DNA of 52,369 nucleotides from Chara braunii (Eukaryota > Streptophyta > Charophyceae > Charales > Characeae), in assembly GCA_003427395.1 (NCBI GenBank), contig BFEA01000317.1:775110-827478 (forward strand), written 5' to 3'. The translations under genes were made by a program, and so were the position numbers. Under the pieces are notes generated by a model. That model was not told the origin of the DNA. It was given only the letters and a program-made list of their open reading frames with translations, and ran no database searches. This document shows positions 32,750 to 42,279 of the stretch, in pieces (positions within the stretch are counted from its first letter, which is position 1; every line of letters begins with the position of its first letter).

Positions 32750-34280
32750 GCGAAAACCGCTTTGCTATCGAATGAAGGATGTCCGTCGAAAATGGACCGG
32801 AACGAAAACGACTCAAGACGGACGAGTTGGACAATAACGCCGCGGCGCCTAAAAGCAGCTCAGTCCGGAGACTGTCATGCAGTGGAACAAGTGTTGCAAA
32901 ACTGCCTGAAAAGCACGAGATCGGTAAAGCAGAGACAGTCAGAAACGGTTTTCAGATCATAAAAGCGCCAAAAACGCACCAATGCGCAAGGACACCGAGA
33001 GATAAATATCAAACACAAGGAGAAAAGGAAGAAGACAACGACTACCCGAGCTACCAAATCACAGACACAGAGAGAGAGAGAGAGAGGAGACTATCGTCTG
33101 ATCGAAATGGAGGCGAAGACAGGGCAGCAGTGACGTTCCCAAGATCAACCTCACGAGATGGGCTCATACAAGTTCATCGAGGTTATGATTCCCAAGATCG
33201 AACCAACCTCCGGCAATAGGATAGGAATTGAATTGAATGCGCAGTGTGCATACGAGGAAGGAGATTGACCAGCCACAACTGAAGAGACGCATTAGCAGCA
33301 GAGAACAGAGCCGACGAAACAATGCCAAAGCAGGCCCCGCAGCAGCTATGGCGCTACGCCGCTATAACGCGGGCGTCACCTACGCTTACGGACCTCGCTA
33401 TTTGAGATATACTATCAATAACTCCTTGCTAGAAATATACATTCGCATTTGCCCCACGCTTGCGGCGATCGACTTCGACTTGGACAGCGTGAGGACAGCC
33501 CAACGAGCATATCCAGACCAGACAGACGAGAAAGCCCAAGTGCCTAGAGTAGTTGCACCACCACCCGCCATTCACCAACATGTTGAACGCATGTGGACAT
33601 GGAGACTGTCAACATGCATTCAGAGTCTTGGCCTCTGGCGAGTGGCGCTAGGAGCATACCCCTCTACCTCCCCGCTTCCTGGGTGCATACCCCTCCGAGT
33701 CTTCGGACTTGTCGAAGGCGTCGGATCCGTGGCCCCACCCCTCGACTCTGCCCTCGCCCAGGCGATCCCGTCTTCGGCCGTAACCATAACCAAGGGCATC
33801 GCTGCACTACTCTCGACGACATGCACAAAAGACAAAACTCATGGCGGCGTATCTCGCCATGTTTCTCGCGAAGATTCGCTCTCGTTTCGCGCACATTTTC
33901 GAGAGTTAGTGCAGCGCGAGGCCCCAAGTACGGACTCTCGTCCTCAATATTGAAAAGAAAAATTGCCTACCTATTGAAAATGAAAATTGCCGCCCTGAAA
34001 AACATTTTGCCGCCCTTCAAATTGCCGGCCGATTTCCCCCACCCAAAACAATAATAATAATAAATTAACAAATTGCCGGCCAAGGCCTGTGTGTCTTTGC
34101 CGTGCCACGTCACAGCCTTACACGATTTCCCAAGGCGTGAAAATATGTTTGCGGCCGTAGATACGGAGATCGAGTCCACCGATTCCCCTGCTCCTTTTTT
34201 CGCAGCCAGACGTCCATAGCAGAGGACCAAGCGGCGCTATTCACGAGATCAAGCACGCGCGGACGCCTGCGCGCCTTCGT
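32750..34280. other. stretch upstream of the pectate lyase gene, no recognised gene
   Basis: A 238-codon plus-strand frame (33237-33953) has no motif I recognise and overlaps other frames of similar length, so I do not call it a gene. A short (GA)n lies near 33070. The phrase GACAAAAGACAAAAC near 33830 is an inverted relative of TTTTTGTCTTTTGTGCATC near 34596. No TATA box is clear near 32750-32800. Confidence 0.4.
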
Positions 34281-34598
34281 TGTGGCTCTCATTCTTCCCA
34301 CCGCTAGAAGCCCGACCCCGCCATAAGCCCGAACGTTGCCTGTGGGCCTCGCTCCAGTACTCCGCTACTGGCAAATTGTGGCGAAATGAGAATGAATTTG
34401 GCCATGGAACGCGGGAAGATGCGCCGCCATCATTCTCCTTGTGGCTCTCATTCTTCCCACCGCCAGAAACCCGACCCCGCCGTAAGCCCGAACGTTGCCT
34501 GTGGGCCTCGCGCCACTACTCCGCTACTGGCCAATTGTGGCGAGATGAGAATGAATTTTTGGCCTTTGAACGCGGGAAGATGCGCCGCCATCATTTTT
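34281..34598. repeat. 159-bp tandem duplication
   Basis: 34281-34439 and 34440-34598 both begin TGTGGCTCTCATTCTTCCCA and continue with CCCGACCCCGCC, AGCCCGAACGTTGCC and GCGGGAAGATGCGCCGCCAT, with few substitutions and a small indel. Frames through it keep phase but show no domain. Confidence 0.85.
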
Positions 34599-34750
34599 GT
34601 CTTTTGTGCATCTTCTGGAGATTAGTGTCCTGCGATCGGACCGCCAAGCGCTGAGATCCGCCGATCACCGATCGGACTGCCGCGCGGCAGAGCCGTGGCT
34701 CTCCGGACCTCCGCGTTCGCGCCACGTACCGACCACAACAAGTTCAAATT

Positions 34751-34798
<48 letters not shown>
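34751..34798. repeat. poly-T run, ~48 bp
   Basis: A homopolymer T run, possibly the poly(A) tail of a minus-strand retroposed sequence. Its true length is uncertain. Confidence 0.8.
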
Positions 34799-34848
34799 CC
34801 TGTCAAAACCGCAACGGACCGACCGCCCGTAAGTTCGAGCTGCCACCA

Positions 34849-34948
34849 GGGGCCAAGTCCCATTCAGCCAAATTTTCGAATTTCGACCGTCGATACTGAA
34901 GATCGACGGCCGCAAATGAAAGGATCGGCCCAAGTGGGACTTGGCCCC
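34849..34948. mobile_element. ~100-bp inverted-repeat element (MITE-like), copy 1
   Basis: Ends are GGGGCCAAGTCCCA and its complement TGGGACTTGGCCCC, with about 20 bp of near-complementary termini. The interior (GATCGACGGCC, then AAATGAAAGGATCGG) aligns with the reverse complement of the copy at 36054-36152. It is too short to encode anything. No target duplication is evident. Confidence 0.75.
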
Positions 34949-34949
34949 G

Positions 34950-36050
34950 GGGGCGTGGTCCCACTAGCGAAGGGGGTCGGATCGGATCGAACGCGCCTGC
35001 ATCTGGACGTTTGTAGAGAGGTGCAGGAAATCAAGATTGAACTGCTTTTTTGCATCTCTGCGTAAAGCACATCCCGATTCAGGCATTCGATCCGATCCTC
35101 TTTGCTAGTGGGACCTCGCCCCGGGTCTTCGTTTTTTTTTTTTTTTTTTTTCGGTGGAAGAAGAAAGCAGCAAGTTCGCGTTTTTGTGGTTTTGCTTTTT
35201 TCGTTTAGTTTTTCTTTTGCTGTTCCTGTCACTCTTTCTGAGCAGAAAGTGACAGAGGGACCTAAACTTCAACTGCTATTCGAGGGCCTGGGATCTTTCT
35301 AGAGGTGGACAGAAAACTGATAACAAAACAGTTATTCGACCCCGCAATTTGAGAAACAGCCCCACAATCGGACCATAATTTTCTTATTTTTATTTTTATT
35401 TTAAAGGCTAATTCTGGCCAACCAATTTTTTTTTATTTTTTTTTTTTTAACTGTCGCAGACAGAAAGTCAGGAGAAAACAAGAAAACAAAAAAAAAAAGC
35501 CTGTCGAATCTGGACAGGACAGCCGTTCAGGCCTTTTTTATTGACCAGAATAGAAATTCCCCCGTGTTTTGGAGGAAAGACAAAGGACGTCGCCACACCA
35601 CTCGCCGAATGTGAAAAGGCCAAAACCTATGGCGGGCGTAGGTTTCGATGTTTTTGGGCCAGATACATGCTCCATTGTGCACAATTCTGGGAGTGGTGCG
35701 GCGAGGCCCAACAGACAGCGTTCAGTTTTCTTCTGCTGTCGGCGGACTGATGGGGATTCCGACAAACCCAGTCGTCCTGCTCAAAAAAATAAAAATAAAA
35801 AACAAAGATCTTCCTGCTCGTGGGATACCGCTAATCTCGGGATTTATGAGCCTAGCCCGGCTGAGCTAGCGGGGGCTCGTTGATCGGTTAGCTGGGTTCC
35901 AGGGCTCACGGGAATAGGGCCTCGCTCCACCAGTCTCGCCGGCCTCTAGAATTGGTATTTTAGGGAAAAAAAAAGTGAGAAAGAAGAAGACACAGCAATG
36001 GCGTGTGTTTCGTTCGTCGACCTCTAGGAGGCGAATATACACTCCCCATA
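34950..36050. other. non-coding stretch with T/A-rich patches
   Basis: Poly-T near 35132, AT-rich 35380-35500. A stretch near 35640-35705 (TTTCGATGTTTTTG, then ATGCTC, ATT, TGCACA) is repeated near 36372-36440 beside the minus-strand U2 copy, so it is part of a dispersed repeat. No gene seen. Confidence 0.45.
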
Positions 36051-36053
36051 CCC

Positions 36054-36152
36054 GGGGCCAAGTCCCACTTACGCCGATCCTTGATTTCTGGTCGTTGATC
36101 TGCCAAATCTGCGGTAAGAAATTGATCATTCGGGTAAGTGGGACTTGGCCCC
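36054..36152. mobile_element. ~100-bp inverted-repeat element (MITE-like), copy 2
   Basis: Same termini as copy 1 (GGGGCCAAGTCCCACTT / AAGTGGGACTTGGCCCC), opposite orientation, interior conserved (CAGATCAACGACC, AAATCAAGGATCGG in reverse complement). Its edge abuts the 3' end of the minus-strand U2 copy at 36153. Confidence 0.8.
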
Positions 36153-36335
36153 CGATACTCTGCTGCAGTGCAATACAGAGGCAACGCTGGAGGGGTCGAG
36201 CAAGCAAGTTTACCCGTACGACCCCTCCATAGCCCAGAAAAAATAATTTAATATCGTTGTGGCCCGATGGACCACTGATCAGAACAGACAGATACTACAC
36301 TTGCCCGTACTTAGCCAAAAGGCCGAGAAAGGTAT
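36153..36335 (-). pseudogene. U2 snRNA copy lacking stem-loop IIa
   Basis: Minus strand from 36335: ATACCTTTCTCGGCCTTTTG, GCTAAG, then GTGTAGTATCTGT with the branch-site-pairing GTAGTA, as in U2. After GATCAGT the usual second half of stem-loop IIa is missing. The loop IIb region, GATATTAAATTATTTTTTC with an Sm-type site, a GGAGGGGTCG/CGACCCCTCC stem III and a CTCTG/CAGAG stem IV with TATTGCACTGCAG loop follow. U2 selects the intron branch point. Loss of IIa and a short insertion after GCTAAG suggest a pseudogene. Confidence 0.75.
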
Positions 36336-36339
36336 TGGG

Positions 36340-36880
36340 TGTATATTTCAATGTTTATGAGGAGTGTATCTTTCGATGTTTTTGCCGAATATAAATGCTC
36401 TATTTTGCACATTGTCAATCGGGAAGTGGCGAGACACCTGTTTGGACACCATGGAACGAGTCCCAGCCTCTGGAGGGCTAACTTTGGTCTCCCGATTTAA
36501 AGGTTTCTAAGGCCTGCAAGATTTTGTACTTCCTTGTTCCAGAGAATCCATAAATAAGGCAACTGAAGATAGATGATCCATAAGGGTTGAAAGACTCTAT
36601 CTTCGTGTTTCAGAGAATCCATAGATAGCAGCATCTTTGGGGCACCGCTGTTTGCCCTGTTTAGGACTCTGCCCTACCAGTCTGGACACAGATTTAGCTG
36701 GCCTTGGGACTCACCATCATGATGAGGGGAACTTCAAAGGCAGTAGAGAGTGGTTCCCACGTCACAATAACCAAGTAACCTTCCGGCAATAACCAGGCAA
36801 CCTCCCTAAGGGAAGGGTGGATAGCCACGGCCCTGACCAACCTATTAAATTTGTTAGTTGCGGAGGTTGAAAAGGTGTGT
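36340..36880. other. spacer between the two U2 copies
   Basis: No gene seen. AGAGAATCCATA occurs twice (near 36541 and 36613). No convincing plant upstream sequence element plus TATA at the usual spacing precedes either U2 copy. Confidence 0.45.
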
Positions 36881-36884
36881 GCCG

Positions 36885-37047
36885 ATACCTTTCTCGGCCT
36901 TTGGGCTAAGTAAGATCAAATGTAGTATCTGTTGTGATCAGTTCAATATCTGATCCGTTGTCCATTCGGGGGTACGGTGGGGTCATATGGGTAGGCTTGC
37001 TTACTCGATCCCTCTGAGTTACCTCTGTATTGCACTGCGGCAGAGCA
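36885..37047 (+). pseudogene. U2 snRNA copy lacking the Sm site
   Basis: Plus strand: ATACCTTTCTCGGCCTTTG, GGCTAAG, ATCAAATGTAGTATCTGTT, then an intact stem-loop IIa (GATCAGTTCAATATCTGATC). The IIb region follows, but the GATATTAAATTTTTTT-type Sm segment is missing. Stem III and a stem IV (CTCTGTATTGCACTGCGGCAGAG) nearly identical to that of the minus-strand copy come next. Without an Sm site it should not assemble a snRNP. Confidence 0.75.
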
Positions 37048-37049
37048 TA

Positions 37050-37660
37050 GCTCGCCTCATTCTCCCTTCCAAGGGGGGGGGGGGGAGATGTGCGCCAGCA
37101 TAGGGCTCCAACACTGGGGCTCCAACACTGGCGTGAACAGCTTTTGCTAGCGTGTGTAGACGTAGGAGAGCTGTTACAGAGGGAGTTACAAAAAAAGAGA
37201 GATGGTGGCAAGTCAACAGCAAAGAGTTAAATCTGAACGGGCAGGTCACTCACCGCCAAAAGGGATGTCAAACCTTGGCCTGGGCCTTCCAATGTGCGCT
37301 AAACTTTACCACAAGCCTCCGAAATTTTCATTGGCCATGAAAGATTTCTCCACAAGGCTTGGGCCGTGTAGTAGTTGTTTAAACTGCCAGTACTTGGCCC
37401 AGCCTGTGTTGCACCCCGTACGTCGTACGGAGCTTCTGTCGTACGGCCGTACAGACGGCCGTACGGCCGGTCCCGTACAAAGTGACGAACCGCCCCCCCC
37501 CAAAAAAAAGTAAAAAAATAAAAAATAAAAAAAAATGGGGATGTAGAGCTTTTCGTGCTCTAGACCCCCATATTTTTTATTTTATTTCTTTGTCTTTTTA
37601 TATATTTTTAAAAAATAAAAAACATCAAAATGCGAAAACAAAACAAAACAAAATAAAGAA
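37050..37660. other. non-coding stretch with G-run and GTACGG cluster
   Basis: A run of about 13 G lies near 37072-37085. A cluster of GTACGG/CCGTAC palindromes lies at 37415-37478, and C- and A-rich runs follow. No gene seen. Confidence 0.5.
37415..37478. repeat. GTACGGCCGTAC palindrome cluster
   Basis: CGTACG, GTACGGCCGTAC and ACGGCCGTACGGCCGG overlap over about 60 bp. Relatives occur at 2711-2755 and 40272-40304. Confidence 0.65.
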
Positions 37661-37666
37661 ATAAAA

Positions 37667-37672
37667 ATTGAT

Positions 37673-37724
<52 letters not shown>

Positions 37725-37765
37725 GATTGATTGATTGATTGATTGATTGATTTATGATTGATTGA
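37667..37765. repeat. (GATT)n microsatellite
   Basis: GATT repeated about 24 times with two interruptions. It follows the A-rich end region of the neighbouring minus-strand LINE tail. Confidence 0.9.
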
Positions 37766-37839
37766 TTAATGAAAAAATAAAAAGAAAAAAATGATGCTGC
37801 GCACCTTTTTTTATTTATTGATTGATTGTTTTTTTGGGG

Positions 37840-38590
37840 GGGAACAAGGTTCCAATCTATTCGTGGGGAGCAGCACGTACTGGGAACTGGGCCCAGCGTC
37901 CCATATGGAAATTTACATAAAACTTTGAAGATTGAGATACCGGGGTCATTACCCGGCTTTGGCTCAGAAAAAATCGATCCATCCACTGTAGCTCACTCCG
38001 GCAAGGCTTACTACAGCGGAGCCACCATCTCCGCTGCTGCTATGCCCTATTCCCATCCTACCAGCTAGCCCCCTCACTAGTAAGACGCGTGATATCCCAC
38101 CATTTCCTTCCCCACTCCCCCTCGTTCTTTTTGGCTCAAAAAGTTGGAACTACTTAGGAACTGACTACAACAGACGTCAAGAATAAGCAGGTTACTCGGA
38201 CCCCACCCCCCCGCATCAATCCTCTATACCTCACTCCGGCAAGACTTACTGCAGCAGAGCCACCATCTCCACTGCTGCTATACCCTATTCCAATCCTACC
38301 AGCTAGCCCCCTCACTAGTAGGACGCATGTTATCCCGCCGTCTCCTTCTCCCACGCACCTTGTTTCTTTTTAGAAAAGACCGCCGGGGTCTAAATCTCGA
38401 CCTCCCAAACCATTCTAGAGTTCCTCAAAGTTGTCTTACTCCCTGTCGAGCTCTTCCAGGCCTCAACCCCCACTTCCTGTTGGGTAACAGGGCAACACAA
38501 CTCGCCCCAGCTCCGGCCAGCGTCATCCCAGCAGTAAACCTTGGTTGTCCTGTGAGATGCCCACCCCAAAGCATCCCCAAGTCTCTCTAC
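37840..38590 (-). mobile_element. 5'-truncated LINE family-1 3' end with internal direct repeats
   Basis: Minus strand: the stretch 37975-37850 carries the family 3' words (GAGCCAAAGCCGGGTAATG, CCATATGGGACGCTGGGCCC, GTGCTGCTCCCCAC) and ends A-rich. 38600-38420 matches 21460-21640 in the same order. Between them two copies of a block of about 140 bp (37986-38107 and 38222-38345, GCTCACTCCGGCAAG to CCAGCTAGCCCCCTCACTAGTA) stand in direct orientation. No coding sequence. Confidence 0.6.
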
Positions 38591-39150
38591 CAGGCCTCAT
38601 GCTCCTGCGTCAACAGGTTACAGGGCAACACCCCAGCACCGGCCAGGGTCGTTCTGGCATCGAACAAACACAGATCGCTGAGTATAACAACTTCAAAGTA
38701 ACCTAAGAAAGGTTGATAGGAGCCCCAGAACCCTAAACATTCTCAAGTCCCCCCTTAACGGCCAAAAAAGGATAAAATTCAGAAAAAAAGGAGGTCAAAA
38801 CTAGAAATTAATACCAACTATCATAAAATCCCCTTCTCAACAAGCGGACCGTCGGTTCCGGCTTTCAGTCCTCGTACCAGAACTCACCTGGTCTCATACC
38901 CCCTTCTGCTAGGGTAACAAGGCACCGCAACCCTCCCCAGTACCGACCAACCTAGTTCTGACGGACAGGAAGTGCCTTCCTCCCTCGACAATTCCGTTAG
39001 CTGCAAACCCCTAAACAAGTTACAGGGTCCACACCCCGGTGCCAACTACGTTGGACGACCTGGTTATGCCTTCCACCCGCGGCATAACTCCATGGACCTC
39101 AGCTCCCCCTGGGTCACAAAGCACAGCTCCAGCACCGGTCTATGTCGTCC
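38480..39150. repeat. degenerate repeat with GTTACAGGGCAACA and CAGCACCGGCCA words
   Basis: Near 38484, 38620, 38908, 39016 and 39112 a word like GTAACAGGGCAACAC is followed by CCCCAGC-ACCGGCC and GTCGT-CCAGC. Period is irregular (100-290 bp). No gene seen. Confidence 0.5.
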
Positions 39151-39245
39151 CAGCCCTGTCGCCACAACCGTATATTTTTTCATCGAAAATCGAGAACAAC
39201 ATTAAGAATCTATCTGCATCGTCTTTTTGAGAATTGAAATTTTAG

Positions 39246-39411
39246 ATGAGATCAAATAGTGATTAAGGAAATTTAGGTCACAAATTTTTGGCATCCAGAT
39301 CATAACAAAATTTTGAAAAGAAGAACAAATGAGATCAAATAGTAATCAAGGAAATTGAGGTCACAAATTTTTGGCATCCAAATCAGAACGAAATTTCGAA
39401 AAGAAGAACTA
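39246..39411. repeat. 83-bp tandem duplication in AT-rich DNA
   Basis: 39246-39328 and 39329-39411 both start ATGAGATCAAATAGT and contain CACAAATTTTTGGCATCCA. Few substitutions. Confidence 0.8.
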
Positions 39412-39788
39412 AGTAGGAAGTTCGAAAGAATAACTAAATAGAAAGTTGATTCTGATGTCCTTACAGGCTTTCGATTCTGATTTCCAGAACCCTAGTTCAA
39501 GAAATCGCTTAGACTGCAAATCAAGAATTACTAAACAAAAAAAAACAATCGACATTCAATTAATAGGGAAAACCACTCAGACAGTAATCAGAAGATTCTA
39601 AGCCGAAAACGAATAGACAATCAAGACAATAGATGAGAAAGAAAAAATACAAACTACCGGTCAAGATGTACTAAAAAATCTGCATCAATTTCATAAATCA
39701 GAACTAGAAACTTATAACGCGAATCTAAGTAATCCAATTTGGTGACTTCAACAGAAACCATTATACCTCATATGATCAGCGAGATGGT

Positions 39789-40165
39789 CTATCCCAAGAA
39801 AAGCAAACTTGTCCTGAAGACACAATCAACATGGTGAACCGAATCGACCACAACGCCCTCATACTCCGGATGCCCTTGTGGCGAAACCGCAGCTGCCGCC
39901 GATACCGCTTTGCCTTTCTTCAAAAAAAACGTGGACTCGATGTCGCCTCCAATCCTCCTCCCACTCCACGTGAGGACGCCCTCCTCCCTTTCAGCCTGCA
40001 ACAGCCGAACTTCCTCCACAAAACTACGCAGGCAGAGGAGCAAAGGCAACCCATATGCCCAGAAACTCATGAAGACCCGCCCCCTTTCAAGGACAATCTT
40101 CCCTTCATCCAGCGTGCTGGCCTGCAGCATCCCTCGATGAAGCGGGAAGCCGGAGATGCCAATAA
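39789..40165 (-). CDS. possible coding exon, cut by adapter
   Basis: A minus-strand frame of about 125 codons (113 from the first ATG at 40130) stays open from 39789 up to the adapter at 40166. Its codon pattern looks more like coding than the overlapping plus-strand frame. It contains a hydrophobic stretch (FMSFWAYGLPLLLCL) and a VEEVRLLQAEREEG helix-like segment. I do not recognise a family. The stop at 39789 could be real or lie in an intron. The upstream part is unknown because the frame runs into library adapter. Low confidence. Confidence 0.3.
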
Positions 40166-40203
40166 CTGTCTCTTATACACATCTAGATGTGTATAAGAGA
40201 CAG
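40166..40203. other. Nextera mate-pair junction adapter (technical sequence)
   Basis: Double mosaic end identical to that at 31254. Flanking bases are not duplicated. It truncates the possible exon to its left. Confidence 0.95.
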
Positions 40204-40310
40204 GCCCCCGACATGCACACCACCACCCCCCTCAGATGCCACCCCCCACCCGGGAAAGGCCCTTGAAATGGGTCGTACGGCCGTACGTATGGCCTGTACG
40301 ACCGCAAGGG
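40204..40310. other. 107-bp orphan fragment between two adapters
   Basis: Enclosed by two junction adapters, so its genomic position is unknown. It holds a GTACGGCCGTACGTA palindrome cluster (40272-40304). Confidence 0.8.
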
Positions 40311-40348
40311 CTGTCTCTTATACACATCTAGATGTGTATAAGAGACAG
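40311..40348. other. Nextera mate-pair junction adapter (technical sequence)
   Basis: Third exact double mosaic end. No 9-bp target duplication. Confidence 0.95.
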
Positions 40349-42270
40349 GGGGGACACATAGGGCCCAGCTATCGATGCTGAGACTGGAATACCTCTGCGC
40401 CCCAAGTTTTGCCGAAGCGCCGAGGTACTGTTTCAATTTTTTTTTGGCTGGCGCTTCCAGCCATTGTGGTCCAGTACCCCGAAGCCCTAAAGGCGTGATG
40501 AATTAACGGGAAAGCATCGTGGCTGATAGCTGGGCCAAGTACTAGTGAGACCATATGGAAATTGAAGATAGAGGTAGTGACTTCTTTAGACTCAATGTTC
40601 AGAATCTCAAGGACCCAGGGGCCAGGACTCAACACCTTGGTAGAGAATTTGTTCAACGAATGGCCAAAGGCACAAACACACATCCAGTCCGCAGGGGACA
40701 AGTGGGGTGTGACGATCTCTTTTCTGTATGAGCGCCATCTTTTGCGCAATGGATCTGAGGGGGGGTGGAGAAGACGGGGCCGGGTACAATTGCACCAATG
40801 CCCCCGTTCTTTCGGGAAAGTTGGACCACGGCGGTTGGTAGGACGCGCCATAGCGAGCGCAGAAAATAACGGTTGACGCAGGTTCTTTCTTTTCTTTTTC
40901 TTATGATGGAACTGGGCGGGGAATTTTTGGCGTGATTGCCGTGCGGGAAGTTCCTTTTCAATGTTTTTTTTTTTTTTTTGAACCTACAGAAGGTCTCATA
41001 ATTTCTTCTTGCAATTATGATTTTAATTAGGCTAGGGATTTGGCAACGTCGTAATTTTTGGCTGTAACTGCACAGTGCTTCATGCTCGCGTACGCATTGC
41101 TGTGTCCTTTCCTGTGCTCTGCTCCCACCGCGTCTAAACTCTAATCGCAATTGTAATCTCTTATTGCTCCTTTCAGGCAAGCGCATGTGTAACTGCAACC
41201 CTCTCCCTTCTTGATCTTTTTTTTCTGCAATAATCTGCGTCTCTTTCTTATCTATCTCATTGGCCAAGTAGGTGCATGACTGGATCGATGAGTGGAGAGC
41301 GGCTAAGTCCCCCACGCCATGGCCCCGTCCCCCACGCCGCGGCCCCGTCATGCAGTTGTAGGCACTTCCTTATTCTCCCTTCCTTCCGCTTCAGCGTAAT
41401 CCGAAATTATCTCCCGCAGATGCCAAGTGATATAAATTTCGCAAGCACGACTACTTCGCTCTCTAATCTACACTTGGGAGTTAACGAGGTCGAAAGGATA
41501 TTAAGCTAACGAGCAGAGACAAAACGGTTAGTAGGAATTTAGGTGATCTGACGAGCTGGTGTTGGGCATGCACGGGTGACGTGTGGCCGCGAAGGATTGT
41601 GGCATACGAGCGAACCTGGCTTGCATACTCGGACTAAGTGGGATGACAAACTTCGAGAAAACTCGCGCAGAGCCGATGACATCCAGAAGGTCGTCGATAT
41701 AGGGTAGCGGATAAACATCCTTGGTGGTTATTGCGTTTAATTTTCGATAGTCAACGAAAAAAAATCCTAGAACTAAATAATCATTCTATAGTAAAATTAC
41801 AATCTAAATTTCAAATTTTCATTCCATCTTAAAAAATGTCATTCAAATTTTAAAAATTTTCATCTTACTTGCAGACTTTCATTCAAAGAATAGGGTATCC
41901 CTTCTTATTTGGACTGCATGCTACAGATGGAATGAAAGTCTGGATGAGTTCATGATATATTTTAATTGGACTGTCATTCTAAGTAAGGATTTCCAGTTAG
42001 AAATAAGTTAATCCAATCTAAATTAGAAGATATTTGTTGTAGTAGAATGAAATTTTAATTAAAACATTTTATTAACTCGTCCGGACTTCAATTCCATCTT
42101 GAACAAATAGATGTAGTTGGAAGGGAAAACTCATATTTAGACGGGAACTTATCAAATTAAACTGTAAATTTTAGAATTGGACGAACGTTGGAATGATAAT
42201 TTATAAATATGAAGGATTTTTCTTTTATGAAATGTTTTTTAAACTTTTATTTCTTGTGGGAATTTTTCTC
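40349..42270. other. stretch without recognised gene
   Basis: A 160-codon minus-strand frame (40369-40851) has no recognised motif. 41750-42260 is AT-rich with no frame of interest. Poly-T lies near 40965. Confidence 0.4.
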
Positions 42271-42279
42271 TTGGTCAAT

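Noticed and set aside
33237-33953. 238-codon frame as a gene
   Set aside because: No recognisable domain, overlaps other long frames on both strands, biased composition.
36340-36450. Plant snRNA promoter (USE plus TATA) upstream of the minus-strand U2
   Set aside because: Only an ACATCG word and AT-rich bits are present, not at the expected spacing.
39831-40196. 121-codon plus-strand frame
   Set aside because: It runs into adapter sequence at its 3' end and is the shadow of the more coding-like minus-strand frame.
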